Positions 37,019-45,175 of a DNA stretch of 64,000 bases are shown here, one piece after another. This stretch comes from Halieaceae bacterium UBA6060 (GTDB lineage Bacteria; Pseudomonadota; Gammaproteobacteria; Pseudomonadales; Halieaceae): NCBI GenBank assembly GCA_002428935.1, contig DIYG01000038.1, forward strand, positions 38,041 through 102,040, written 5' to 3'. The translations under genes were made by a program, and so were the position numbers. Under the pieces are notes generated by a model. The model made no database searches. It had not been told where the DNA came from and saw only the letters and a list, made by a program, of their open reading frames with translations. Numbering within the stretch: position 1 is the first letter of the stretch; every line of letters starts with the position of its first letter.

Positions 37019-38175
37019 GCTTGATTCCCGCGGATCAGCACCTGGCGGTCATGGCGGGTCTGTTCGCCATAAGCGGTGCCGCCTTTCTTCTTGAGCGCAC
37101 CCGCTGGGGAGCACAACTGAGCGGTGCCGTGATAGCGATCCTCGGTGCGATCGCGGCGGCCAATTTCGGGCTGCTCCCCCATGCGGCCCCGGCCTATGAT
37201 TTTGTCTTCAGCTACTTTGTCCCGGTGCTCATACCGCTGTTTCTGTTCCAGGCGAATCTGAAGCGTATTGTTTTTGAATCGACTCGTTTGACCCTGGCGT
37301 TTCTCGTTGCCACCGTGGGCACCGTTGCCGGTGTTACCGTGGCCGCCCTGAGTCTGGATCTCTCTGCCCTGGCGAGCGCAGCGGAGATGGCCGAAGAGAT
37401 CCGCGAGCCCGCCATTGCCGGATTGTTTGCCTCCACTTATATCGGAGGTTCCGTAAACTACGCGGCCCTGGGAGAAATCACCGGCCTTAATCAGGACTCG
37501 TCGTTTTTCTCCGCCGCCACGGCAGCGGACAATTTGTTTAGCGCTGTGTATCTGGCGTTTTTGGCCCTGTTGCCCGGTTGGGCCTGGCTGGCTCGGCGCT
37601 TTCCGCAGCACCAGGCCGATGAACTGTCCCAGGATCGAGCACCGCCTCCAGCCACTGCGGCGAGTCTCTGCCTGGCCCTGGCGACTTCCCTGGTGGTCGT
37701 ATCCCTAAGCGATGCCTTGCTCCTGTGGTTGGATGCCACATCCTGGCGTTATGTCCTAATCACGGCGGTCACTCTGGTGTTGGCCACGGTGATTCCGGAC
37801 TTGCCGGCCCGGCTCTCGGGAGCCTTTGAGTTGGGGGTGTGCCTATCTTTTGTGTTTTTCGCGGCTATTGCTGCAGGGGCTGATGTCCCCGCCATGCTCG
37901 CCGTGGCACCGCTGTTGATCGTGCTGGTGTTGATCTTGCTGACGGTCCACGCCGGGGTGTTGCTGCTCCTCGGACGCTTTTGTCGGCTCAGCATTCCCGA
38001 GTTGGTAATTGCCTCTAATGCGGCGGTGCTCGGGGCCACCACGGCACCGGCTCTGGCGGCGGCAAAGGGTTGGCGAGATCTGGTCACACCTGCGGTGCTC
38101 GTGGGTGTGCTCGGTTATGCCCTGGGGACTTTCATCGGCACGCTGATCTTCAAATCCTGGGGGGCAATTCTTTAG
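37015..38175 (+). CDS. DUF819 family membrane protein
   Basis: This 386-aa integral membrane protein has about ten hydrophobic spans. DUF819 features are LFLFQANLKRI, an early GLFASTYIGGSVNYAALGE and a late SNAAVLGATTAPALAAAKGWRDLVTPAVLVGVLGYALG (two related half-motifs, suggesting an internal duplication as in secondary transporters). Transport function is unknown. It is coupled to the metalloprotease gene. Its TAG stop is the first unit of a 14-bp repeat array. Confidence 0.82.
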   Translation: MSLIPADQHLAVMAGLFAISGAAFLLERTRWGAQLSGAVIAILGAIAAANFGLLPHAAPAYDFVFSYFVPVLIPLFLFQANLKRIVFESTRLTLAFLVATVGTVAGVTVAALSLDLSALASAAEMAEEIREPAIAGLFASTYIGGSVNYAALGEITGLNQDSSFFSAATAADNLFSAVYLAFLALLPGWAWLARRFPQHQADELSQDRAPPPATAASLCLALATSLVVVSLSDALLLWLDATSWRYVLITAVTLVLATVIPDLPARLSGAFELGVCLSFVFFAAIAAGADVPAMLAVAPLLIVLVLILLTVHAGVLLLLGRFCRLSIPELVIASNAAVLGATTAPALAAAKGWRDLVTPAVLVGVLGYALGTFIGTLIFKSWGAIL

Positions 38176-38255
38176 GGTCTGGCTACTAAGGTGTGGCCAC
38201 TAGGGTGTTGCCACTAAGGTCTGTCCGTTAGGGTCTGCTTTTAAGGTTGGGAGCC
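38173..38255 (+). repeat. 14-bp tandem repeat anchored on the DUF819 stop codon
   Basis: Units start at 38173, 38187, 38201, 38215, 38229 and 38242, each opening with TAGGGT or TAAGGT in strict alternation. The approximate consensus is TARGGTSTGGCCAC; the fifth unit is 13 bp. The first TAG is the real stop codon of the DUF819 gene. Because 14 is not a multiple of 3, the repeated stops fall in all three forward frames. Confidence 0.75.
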
Positions 38256-38305
38256 AGCGGTTGTTAACGCTCGGCTCCGCCATCCATCGTTCGGCCGAAA
38301 GTGTC

Positions 38306-38722
38306 CTAACCGGCAAACCCCTCGCCGAGTTTGTCTTCACCGAAACGGATAAGACGCGAGTCCTCTACCGCTACGGTACGGTGATGAACGATGGCCTGGT
38401 AATCGGGGTTCGTTACCATCGCCAGAAAGGCGCCAGCATTGGGGTAGCGGGCCACAAAGGCGATATCCCAGTGTTTGTCCGTCGGCCCCGTCAGCATGCA
38501 TTCCTGATGGCCGCGCCAGATAATCTCACCGCCAAGGTCGCGAAAGATGGGGCCGCTGTGCTCCCCGTAGCGTCGATAAGCCTCCGCTCCGGAGCAGCTA
38601 TCCCCATTCTCGTAGATCGCGGTTTCCTTCAGGCGAATCAGATTTAGCATCAAGATAGGTGTGTCCCGAGGCAGGGCCTTGAAGGCGTCGAATTGCTCTC
38701 GGGTCGGGTTGAGATGGTTCAT
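38306..38722 (-). CDS. DUF1330 family protein
   Basis: This 138-aa ferredoxin-like (dimeric alpha-beta barrel) protein shows LNLIRLKETAIY, the central FVARYPNAGAFLAMVTNPDYQ and a terminal VEDSRLIRFGE, as in DUF1330 and related EthD/ABM-fold proteins. Function is unknown; several relatives are monooxygenases or decarboxylases. It overlaps the 3' end of the upstream GST gene by 4 bases (ATGA), so the two work from one transcript. Confidence 0.78.
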   Translation of the reverse strand: MNHLNPTREQFDAFKALPRDTPILMLNLIRLKETAIYENGDSCSGAEAYRRYGEHSGPIFRDLGGEIIWRGHQECMLTGPTDKHWDIAFVARYPNAGAFLAMVTNPDYQAIVHHRTVAVEDSRLIRFGEDKLGEGFAG

Positions 38723-39663
38723 GCCGGGTCTCCTGCGGGGGTTACATCAAAGCCGTAGCGGGGGAAGTGCACATGCAGTCTTCCCGCTGCCTCGCTATCT
38801 CTAGCGATGCTGATTCGATCCTCCGTGATCGTGAGAAGTTCACCAGTCACCGGTTGGAATCCATAGTCCGTGGGTAGTACCTGGACGCTGTCGCCAGCAG
38901 ACAGCCCTGAAATTGCGTCGACGCCCTGCTGGACTGCCACGGGCTCTGCAGCTTTGGCGATGGCGATAGCCTCTTCGCCGCTAATCGTTTCACAGACTCG
39001 CGCATCGCTGTAGAGGTGCATGCCTTTCATCCAGGTGCGCACGTTTGGATAGTCGTCAAAGTACCGGGCCAGCACCGGCTGACGATTGACGAACCAGCAA
39101 CAGTGCCAGGTGGAGAAATCCAGGATATCGGGGCTGTTACCGCCGCAGAAGGTGCGCGTTGCGAGGAGCGCGTCCAGTTGCCGAAGGTGGCTATGGAACA
39201 GAGCTTCCGCCTGGGGAAGGGGCATGATGAGACCGGCACTGCCTGCGGTGAAATCCGCGCGATCCTTGAGGAAGGCCTGGGCCGCGACGGGATCCTGAAA
39301 ACGCGGATTCGCGGCGATGGCCTCTGGTTGGAAGACCAGGCCTACGGCGGCGCGAAAAAACACGCTGTCGGTCCAGCGCGCGGCGGCGCTGGCCAGGGCC
39401 TGTTGCTCGTTGCCGAAGATTGCAGAGGTCGGTTGCTCAATCTCGATGACCTGGGCGATCAAAGCGGTGTCGCAGAATACATCGGCGCCTTTCTGCAGTA
39501 CCGGGGTTCGGCGGTAGCCACCGGTCAGGGCGATAAGGTCAGGCTTTGGCATGATCGCTGGGATGTCCACGCTCAGGTACGCCAGTGCCTTGAAGCCCAG
39601 GAGTGCTCGAACCTTTTCGGAAAAAGGTGAATCGGTGTACTGGTGCAAAACAAGCTTACTCAA
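38719..39663 (-). CDS. Glutathione S-transferase-like protein, 314 aa
   Basis: The product starts at TTG (39663), with GGGAG seven bases upstream, directly at the GST fold (SKLVLHQYTDSPFSEKVRALLGF). Upstream ATG extension lacks homology-like sequence. The N domain has the SPFSEKVR motif and RRTPVLQKGADVFCDTALI. The helical part ends near residue 210. An additional C-terminal beta-rich region of about 80 aa (QVLPTDYGFQPVTGELLTI) is unusual for a GST. It is coupled to the DUF1330 gene. Confidence 0.78.
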   Translation of the reverse strand: MSKLVLHQYTDSPFSEKVRALLGFKALAYLSVDIPAIMPKPDLIALTGGYRRTPVLQKGADVFCDTALIAQVIEIEQPTSAIFGNEQQALASAAARWTDSVFFRAAVGLVFQPEAIAANPRFQDPVAAQAFLKDRADFTAGSAGLIMPLPQAEALFHSHLRQLDALLATRTFCGGNSPDILDFSTWHCCWFVNRQPVLARYFDDYPNVRTWMKGMHLYSDARVCETISGEEAIAIAKAAEPVAVQQGVDAISGLSAGDSVQVLPTDYGFQPVTGELLTITEDRISIARDSEAAGRLHVHFPRYGFDVTPAGDPA

Positions 39664-39869
39664 TGGGGATCTCCCGGGGCGAAAAAGAGCGCACTCTCGC
39701 AGAGTGGACGGGATCCGTCCAGAGCGACGCGAAGGGTGCCATGGGTCGGAAGTCGAGATATCAACCTTTGTGCTCTTCGGCCCGAACACCAAGCCCCCTG
39801 GCGGTGCTGGGCAGTCCTTCGCGAGGGTGCTAGCCTCGCGGCATCTAGAGAAGGAGAGGTCAGCTTCGC

Positions 39870-41111
39870 ATGGGTGATAAGCAGGGCGGGGAAGCCCCGG
39901 GGCGGGTTTCTGAAGTGGACAGAGACAATGACAACGCCCGTGAGCCCCGGCCTCGAAAGGCGACGCAGCTTGTCCATGCGGGACGGGCAGACCCTCGAAC
40001 GGTGTCCAGCCCCGTGTTTCACGCTTCCACGGTGCTCTTTGACAGCTATGCGCAGCTCCGTGAGCGCGAGGCGGATCCCAATGACCGGCGCTACATGTAC
40101 TACGGACGGCGGGGTACGCCCACTACCGTCGCTCTGGAGGATGCTATCTGCGCGTTGGACGACGCCGTGGGGGCAGTGCTCACACCGTCGGGGGTAGCAT
40201 CCATTACCGACATTCTGAGCTGTTTTCTCCGCCCTGGCGATCACTTACTGATGACCGACAACTGCTACGGGCCGACCCGGGGGTTTTGTCAAAGTCTGCT
40301 CGCCAAGCGAGGCATCGAAACGACGTTCTATGATCCGCTCATCGGAGCGCAGATCGACAAGAAGATACGCAGCAACACCCGTATGGTGTTTATGGAATCC
40401 CCCGGGTCCGCGACCTTCGAGATACAGGATATTCCCGCCATCACCGCAATCGCCAAACGGCGAGGCGTGTTGACCGCCGTCGACAATACCTGGGCTACGC
40501 CGCTGTTGTTCAATCCCCTGGAGCATGGCGTCGATTTGGCCATGCAATCGGGGACCAAGTATCTCAATGGGCACGCCGATTGTTTATTTGGGGTAACCAC
40601 GACCCGCGATCCCCAACTCTATACCCGCTTACGACGCTATACCTTGGGTACCGGTTCTCATCTGGCCCCAGATGACGCTCACCTGGCCTTACGGGGTCTG
40701 CGTACCCTCGGCGCACGCCTGCCGGTTCATGAACGGGGCGCCGTATCTGTTGCACGCTGGTTGGAAAAACAAGCTCGGGTAACGCGTTTGCTGCATCCGG
40801 CCTGGGCGAGTTGTCCCGGCCACGAGGTGTTTCGTCGGGATTTCAAAGGCGCCAGCGGGTTGTTTGGTTTTGTCCTGGAGGTCGGTGATGAGGCTGGTCT
40901 GGCTAGCTTTGTTGATGCCTTGACCTTGTTTGGTCTCGGGTTTTCCTGGGGGGGCTTTGAGAGTCTGTGTCTGCCCATGGATCGTGAGCGAGATACGCCG
41001 AGCATCCCGTTGAAACCGGGGGAAGCACTGATCCGTTTGCACGTGGGTCTGGAAGATCCCCAGGATCTCATTGACGATCTACGTCGGGGTTTCTCAGCCC
41101 TTGATGCCTAG
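39870..41111 (+). CDS. metC: Cystathionine beta-lyase (MetC-type, Cys/Met metabolism PLP enzyme)
   Basis: The 413-aa enzyme cleaves cystathionine to homocysteine, pyruvate and ammonia. MYYGRRGTPTTVALEDAI near residue 71 is the MetC-type Arg/Tyr site. The PLP lysine is in SGTKYLNGHADCLFG. ESLCLPMDRERDTPS near the C terminus resembles the substrate-carboxylate Ser/Arg region of bacterial MetC. The first 25 or so residues are not conserved in MetC, so a slightly later start is possible. Confidence 0.88.
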   Translation: MGDKQGGEAPGRVSEVDRDNDNAREPRPRKATQLVHAGRADPRTVSSPVFHASTVLFDSYAQLREREADPNDRRYMYYGRRGTPTTVALEDAICALDDAVGAVLTPSGVASITDILSCFLRPGDHLLMTDNCYGPTRGFCQSLLAKRGIETTFYDPLIGAQIDKKIRSNTRMVFMESPGSATFEIQDIPAITAIAKRRGVLTAVDNTWATPLLFNPLEHGVDLAMQSGTKYLNGHADCLFGVTTTRDPQLYTRLRRYTLGTGSHLAPDDAHLALRGLRTLGARLPVHERGAVSVARWLEKQARVTRLLHPAWASCPGHEVFRRDFKGASGLFGFVLEVGDEAGLASFVDALTLFGLGFSWGGFESLCLPMDRERDTPSIPLKPGEALIRLHVGLEDPQDLIDDLRRGFSALDA

Positions 41112-41165
41112 GGCTCTGTCTCTGGCCGCGGTACCTCCTGTGACTCCTGGCCCCGACCTCGCACC

Positions 41166-41918
41166 TCAGTTTTTGTCGATGAAGTTCCCATAGTCTTCGC
41201 GAAGGGCTTTCGCAGCGGCGGCAATGATCTCTTCTCCGGCGGCCACCGTGGCCTGGCCGGGATCAGAACCAATGCGACCATCGGGAAACTGTTTTCGGTA
41301 GTGCTCTGCGTCGGTGAAACCACCTTCCGGGGCCACCTTGGGATCCAAGACCACATCCCGAACCTGGTCCGGATAGGCCGCATAGGTTACGGCGACTTCC
41401 GACGCCGTGGCGTGGGATCCATCGTGGAAGGGGTGTAGGCGCTGGCAGGTGGCCATCACCCCGGGGAGTTCCCACCAGTTGCGCTGCCGAAGGCTCAAGG
41501 CTGCCGGTGCCGAGGAGGGATCGCTGAGACTTCGCTCGGCGTAGATCTCGGCAAAGGCCGCGGCAATGGTGGCGATATTGCCCCCATGACCGTTCAGCCA
41601 ATAGATTTGCTCAAAACCGTGTCGGCGTAGAGAGTCGCACCAATCTCGAATTGCCGCGATCATGGTGCTGGGGCGTAAGGTCATGCTCCCGGGAAAGGCC
41701 ATATGATGTTGCGCGCAGCCGACGCTGAAGGTGGGGCCGATGAGAATCTCTGGATCGTCTTTCGCCGCCGCCTCGGCAATCACCGTGGGGCAGAGCGCGT
41801 CGGTTCCGATAAGCCCGTTGGGTCCGTGCTGTTCCATGGAGCCGATGGGCACAATCAAACTGCGACTCTTTTCCAGGTACGCCTCAATATCGCACCAGGT
41901 GGATAGGCTCAAAAGCAT
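41166..41918 (-). CDS. Creatininase-family amidohydrolase
   Basis: This 250-aa metal hydrolase has the family zinc motifs: GSMEQHGPNGLIGTDA near residue 26 (Glu and His ligands, then Asp) and WLNGHGGNIATI near residue 107. A later segment, HATASEVAVTYAAYPD, carries the third-ligand Glu. The family includes creatinine amidohydrolase and formamide-forming hydrolases in riboflavin, F420 and mycofactocin pathways, so the substrate is open. Note the absence of a kynurenine formamidase near the kyn operon; this is not a recognised replacement. Confidence 0.85.
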   Translation of the reverse strand: MLLSLSTWCDIEAYLEKSRSLIVPIGSMEQHGPNGLIGTDALCPTVIAEAAAKDDPEILIGPTFSVGCAQHHMAFPGSMTLRPSTMIAAIRDWCDSLRRHGFEQIYWLNGHGGNIATIAAAFAEIYAERSLSDPSSAPAALSLRQRNWWELPGVMATCQRLHPFHDGSHATASEVAVTYAAYPDQVRDVVLDPKVAPEGGFTDAEHYRKQFPDGRIGSDPGQATVAAGEEIIAAAAKALREDYGNFIDKN

Positions 41919-41960
41919 GGCTAGCTCCTTTGGAAACAGTGGCCCCCAGGGCCAGGAGTG

Positions 41961-43082
41961 TTAGGACGGACTGCGCGGAGAGGATAACAGCTCCGCGTAT
42001 AAGCTCAGGGTGTCACCGGTCATGTGTTCGAGGAGAAAACGCTCGTTTCGTCGCGGCCCTTCGATCTTGCCCTCCAGGATTGCCGTGACACGGGCCGCCG
42101 CCGCCGACACGTCTCGCACCGGCACAGCTCCTCCGGGGTAGAGCGCGGCGAGGATCTCGGCCACGCCCCCGTGATCGTAGCCCACGACCGCAACTCCCTC
42201 ACTCAAAGGTTCCAGGACCGTGCGACCGAAGGATTCGGGCTGCGTCGACAGGGACAACACCACTTTGGATACGGCGTAAATGTCGCGCAGGTCATTGCGA
42301 TGGCCGGCAAAGGTTACGACATCACGGAGACCACGATCTGCCACTGCCTGGTAGAGCTCCTGAGCGTAGGCGAGTCGTTTCGGGTCTTCGCCACCGACGA
42401 TCAGACCGTGTATCTGCAGGCCTTGCTTGTGCAGCTGCGCTAGCAAATCCAAAAAATCGTGATGACCTTTGAGGCGGGTGAGGCGCCCGGCGAGGGTGAG
42501 AACGGCTTTTCCCTGAAGCTGTGGATAGCGTTTGAACCAGTCCCGAGTCCATTGCTCGCTCGGTTGATGGTGGCGGGGAAATTCCTCGGGACTGATGCCG
42601 CGATAGATCAGGCGCAGTTTGTCGGGATTGCAGCGTGGGTAGTTCTCTCGCACGTAGCGACGAATAGCTTCGGAAACCACGATCACCCGTTCACCGCAGG
42701 TAACGATCTCGCTGTAGCGACTAACGGAGTGCATCCCGTGCACCGTGCTTACGAGTCGTGGGCGGGTCGCAGGATTCATGCGCCGCCAGGCCAGCCAGGC
42801 AATCCAGCCTGGCATGCGCGAGCGCAGGTGCAGCACATCGAACTGTTCCTGTGCTAGCCACTGTCGGAAGGCGCGAACTTTGAGGAAGGTGAGCGGGCTC
42901 TTTCTACCCAGGTCCCAGGTGGCGTGGTGAGATCCCTGTTCCCGGAGCTGCGTGGCCATGCGCCCCCCCGCCGAGGCCACCACGGATTCATGGCCGGCCT
43001 GAACGAGGGCCTGGGCCAGATCCAAGGTGCCTTTTTCGACGCCGCCGCCCTCTAGCGCGGGCAAGACTTGCAACACCTTCAT
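41961..43082 (-). CDS. GT4-family glycosyltransferase
   Basis: The 373-aa GT-B enzyme opens with VLQVLPALEGGGVEKGTLDLA, the acceptor-side glycine loop. VLTLAGRLTRLKGHHDFLDLL begins the donor half. STQPESFGRTVLEPLSEGVAVVGYDHGG contains the EX7E nucleotide-sugar motif. Adjacent to msbA it is likely to add a sugar to LPS core, but the sugar is unknown. It lies 99 bases downstream of msbA. Confidence 0.88.
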   Translation of the reverse strand: MKVLQVLPALEGGGVEKGTLDLAQALVQAGHESVVASAGGRMATQLREQGSHHATWDLGRKSPLTFLKVRAFRQWLAQEQFDVLHLRSRMPGWIAWLAWRRMNPATRPRLVSTVHGMHSVSRYSEIVTCGERVIVVSEAIRRYVRENYPRCNPDKLRLIYRGISPEEFPRHHQPSEQWTRDWFKRYPQLQGKAVLTLAGRLTRLKGHHDFLDLLAQLHKQGLQIHGLIVGGEDPKRLAYAQELYQAVADRGLRDVVTFAGHRNDLRDIYAVSKVVLSLSTQPESFGRTVLEPLSEGVAVVGYDHGGVAEILAALYPGGAVPVRDVSAAAARVTAILEGKIEGPRRNERFLLEHMTGDTLSLYAELLSSPRSPS

Positions 43083-43181
43083 GGCCAGTTTCCGGCCCAG
43101 CGCAAGGGCTCTAGCACGGACACGGGGAAGGCAGATTCTTCACGCTAGAGAGCGACGTGCTGGCATTTACCCTGGGAGGAT

Positions 43182-44978
43182 TCATGAGTTTCCCTGGAGC
43201 TGCTGGCGATGAAGCTGCGCGTAGAGTCCATCGGCTTGCAGGAGCTCATCGTGACGGCCCAGCTCCACGATTCGACCCTGGTCTAGCACGGCGATGCGAT
43301 CGACGCGTTCTACCGTCGACAGACGATGGGCGATAATAATCGACGTGCGCCCGGCGAGGATGCGCTCCAGGGCCTGCTGAATCAGCGCTTCGCTTTCTGG
43401 GTCCTGGGCGGAAGTAACCTCGTCGAGGATGAGCACCGGCGCGTCTTTGAGAAATGCCCGGGCCAGGGACAGCCGCTGCCGCTGTCCGCCCGAAAAATCG
43501 TCGCCTTCCTCGCGGAGCTGAGTGTCCAGGCCGGTGGGAAGGGCGTCGATAAATGAAAGGGCGTTTGCTGATTCCAGAGCCTGACGTATCTGCGTGTCGC
43601 TGGCACCGGCCAAATCGCCGTAGGCGATGTTCTCACGCACGCTGGTGGCAAACAGCGTGGTTTCCTGGCTGACGTAGGCGATCTGCCGTCGCAACGCTTT
43701 CAGTTGCAGGGTTTCCAGGGCCTGATCATCGATAAACAACTGCTGAGGTGATGCGGGCAGTAGGGTGGCAAGAAGTTTCGCCAGGGTGCTTTTGCCCGAT
43801 CCGGAACGACCCACCAGGGCCAGGGTTTCCCCGGCGGCGATGTCCAGAGAGATGTCCCGAAGGGCCGGTTCTTCGGCACCGGGGTACTGAAACTCCAGCT
43901 TGCGGAGTGCGTAGATGCCTCGCACGGGAGCCTTTGGGGGGACGCCCTCGGCGGCTTCCGGGGCTTCGTCGAGAACCTCGAATACGCTCTCGGCAGCGGC
44001 AATACCGCGCTGAATGCGAGCGTTAACCTGGGTGAGCTGGCGCAGGGGTTTGGCCACGAGGCTGGCGGCGGTTATGTACGCCAAAAACTGCCCTGCATCC
44101 ATGGTGCCGCGAAAGGCAGGGTCCAATCCAAACCAGAACAGCCCAGCCAGCGCTGTGTAGGTGAGCCACTGGATTATCGGCGTGCTGATCTCGTTGACCC
44201 GAGCGAGCTTGAGATCCTGTTGCAGGGCGTATTCGCTGCGTTCGCGAAAGCGGGCATTTTCCGCACCGGTACCACCGAAGCCGCGCACCACGGGAAAACC
44301 TCGGATGGCCTCGGCGGCGACGCGGGTGATGCCGCCCATGGAGTCCTGGATACGCCGACTGTATTTCTTGAACTGACCCGAAGCGATGCTGATGATGCCG
44401 CCGATAAGAGGGGCGAGGACCAAAAACAACAGGGAGAGTTTCCAGTTCAGGTAAAAGATGTAGCCCAACAGTGCGATGACCGTAAAGCCCTCGCGAACGA
44501 TTACTTTGATGGCGGTTGAAGCCGCGGCGGCAACCTGCTCGATATTAAACGTGATCAGGGAAATGAGTTCAGCGGAATTGCGCTGCGCGAGGTACGCGGC
44601 GGGCAGCGTATTGATGTGTTGGAAAACATCCAGGCGCAGTTGGTTCACGACTTTGCGAGCGACGAAGGTGATGTAGTAGGAACCCAGGTATGAGCCCACA
44701 CCGCGCAGGCTTACGATGCCGATAAGCGCCAGGGGTAGAAAATTTCTAACCTTATCGGGTTGATCCAAGCCAAGTCGTTGTTCCCAGACGTGGAGCTGGC
44801 TGCGGGTTTCAACGCCCAGACTGGCGATGACACCGTCGTCGAAGGCAGCGGGTAGGTATTGCATCAGTCCGGCGAAGGCCGATTGAGTTATGGCGTATAA
44901 CACGAAGCCGATCATGCTGATTAGAAACGCCGGCCAAAAGGCGCGGACATAGCTCAGCAAGCGTAGGTAGGTCGCCAT
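43182..44978 (-). CDS. msbA: Lipid A flippase MsbA (ABC transporter, fused permease/ATPase)
   Basis: This inner-membrane half-transporter flips lipid A-core. Six transmembrane segments precede an ATPase domain with Walker A GRSGSGKSTLAK, Q-loop YVSQETTLF, signature FSGGQRQRLSLARA, Walker B VLILDEVTSAQD and H-loop IIAHRLST. I chose the ATG at 44978 (598 aa, GGAG close upstream), aligning with E. coli MsbA. In-frame ATG 45119 would add 47 charged residues but leave only 56 bases to the divergent M20 gene. A TTG at 45059 is another option. The glycosyltransferase gene follows. Confidence 0.9.
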   Translation of the reverse strand: MATYLRLLSYVRAFWPAFLISMIGFVLYAITQSAFAGLMQYLPAAFDDGVIASLGVETRSQLHVWEQRLGLDQPDKVRNFLPLALIGIVSLRGVGSYLGSYYITFVARKVVNQLRLDVFQHINTLPAAYLAQRNSAELISLITFNIEQVAAAASTAIKVIVREGFTVIALLGYIFYLNWKLSLLFLVLAPLIGGIISIASGQFKKYSRRIQDSMGGITRVAAEAIRGFPVVRGFGGTGAENARFRERSEYALQQDLKLARVNEISTPIIQWLTYTALAGLFWFGLDPAFRGTMDAGQFLAYITAASLVAKPLRQLTQVNARIQRGIAAAESVFEVLDEAPEAAEGVPPKAPVRGIYALRKLEFQYPGAEEPALRDISLDIAAGETLALVGRSGSGKSTLAKLLATLLPASPQQLFIDDQALETLQLKALRRQIAYVSQETTLFATSVRENIAYGDLAGASDTQIRQALESANALSFIDALPTGLDTQLREEGDDFSGGQRQRLSLARAFLKDAPVLILDEVTSAQDPESEALIQQALERILAGRTSIIIAHRLSTVERVDRIAVLDQGRIVELGRHDELLQADGLYAQLHRQQLQGNS

Positions 44979-45118
44979 TCCACTCCGGGGAGAGTCTTCA
45001 CCCCGGCGCTTCGGCGCGGTTTCGTCGTCGGCGCCGATGGATTTTTCCGTTTCGCTCAAGCTTTGGTTTTCAATCTCGGATGTTGTCCCATTGTACGGGA
45101 AGCCTCGTGGCGCGCCCA

Positions 45119-45167
45119 TCCAACGGCTGGTGCTCAGGGTGTTAGGATGCCAGGCGAAGCCGTTGGA
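45119..45167. promoter_or_regulatory. 10-bp perfect inverted repeat in the msbA / M20 divergent spacer
   Basis: TCCAACGGCT (45119-45128) is mirrored by AGCCGTTGGA (45158-45167), with a 29-base gap. The right arm ends 8 bases before the M20 ATG. It could be two half-sites of a regulator with looping, or a transcript hairpin masking the M20 ribosome site. No binding factor can be named. Confidence 0.4.
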
Positions 45168-45175
45168 GATTCCGC

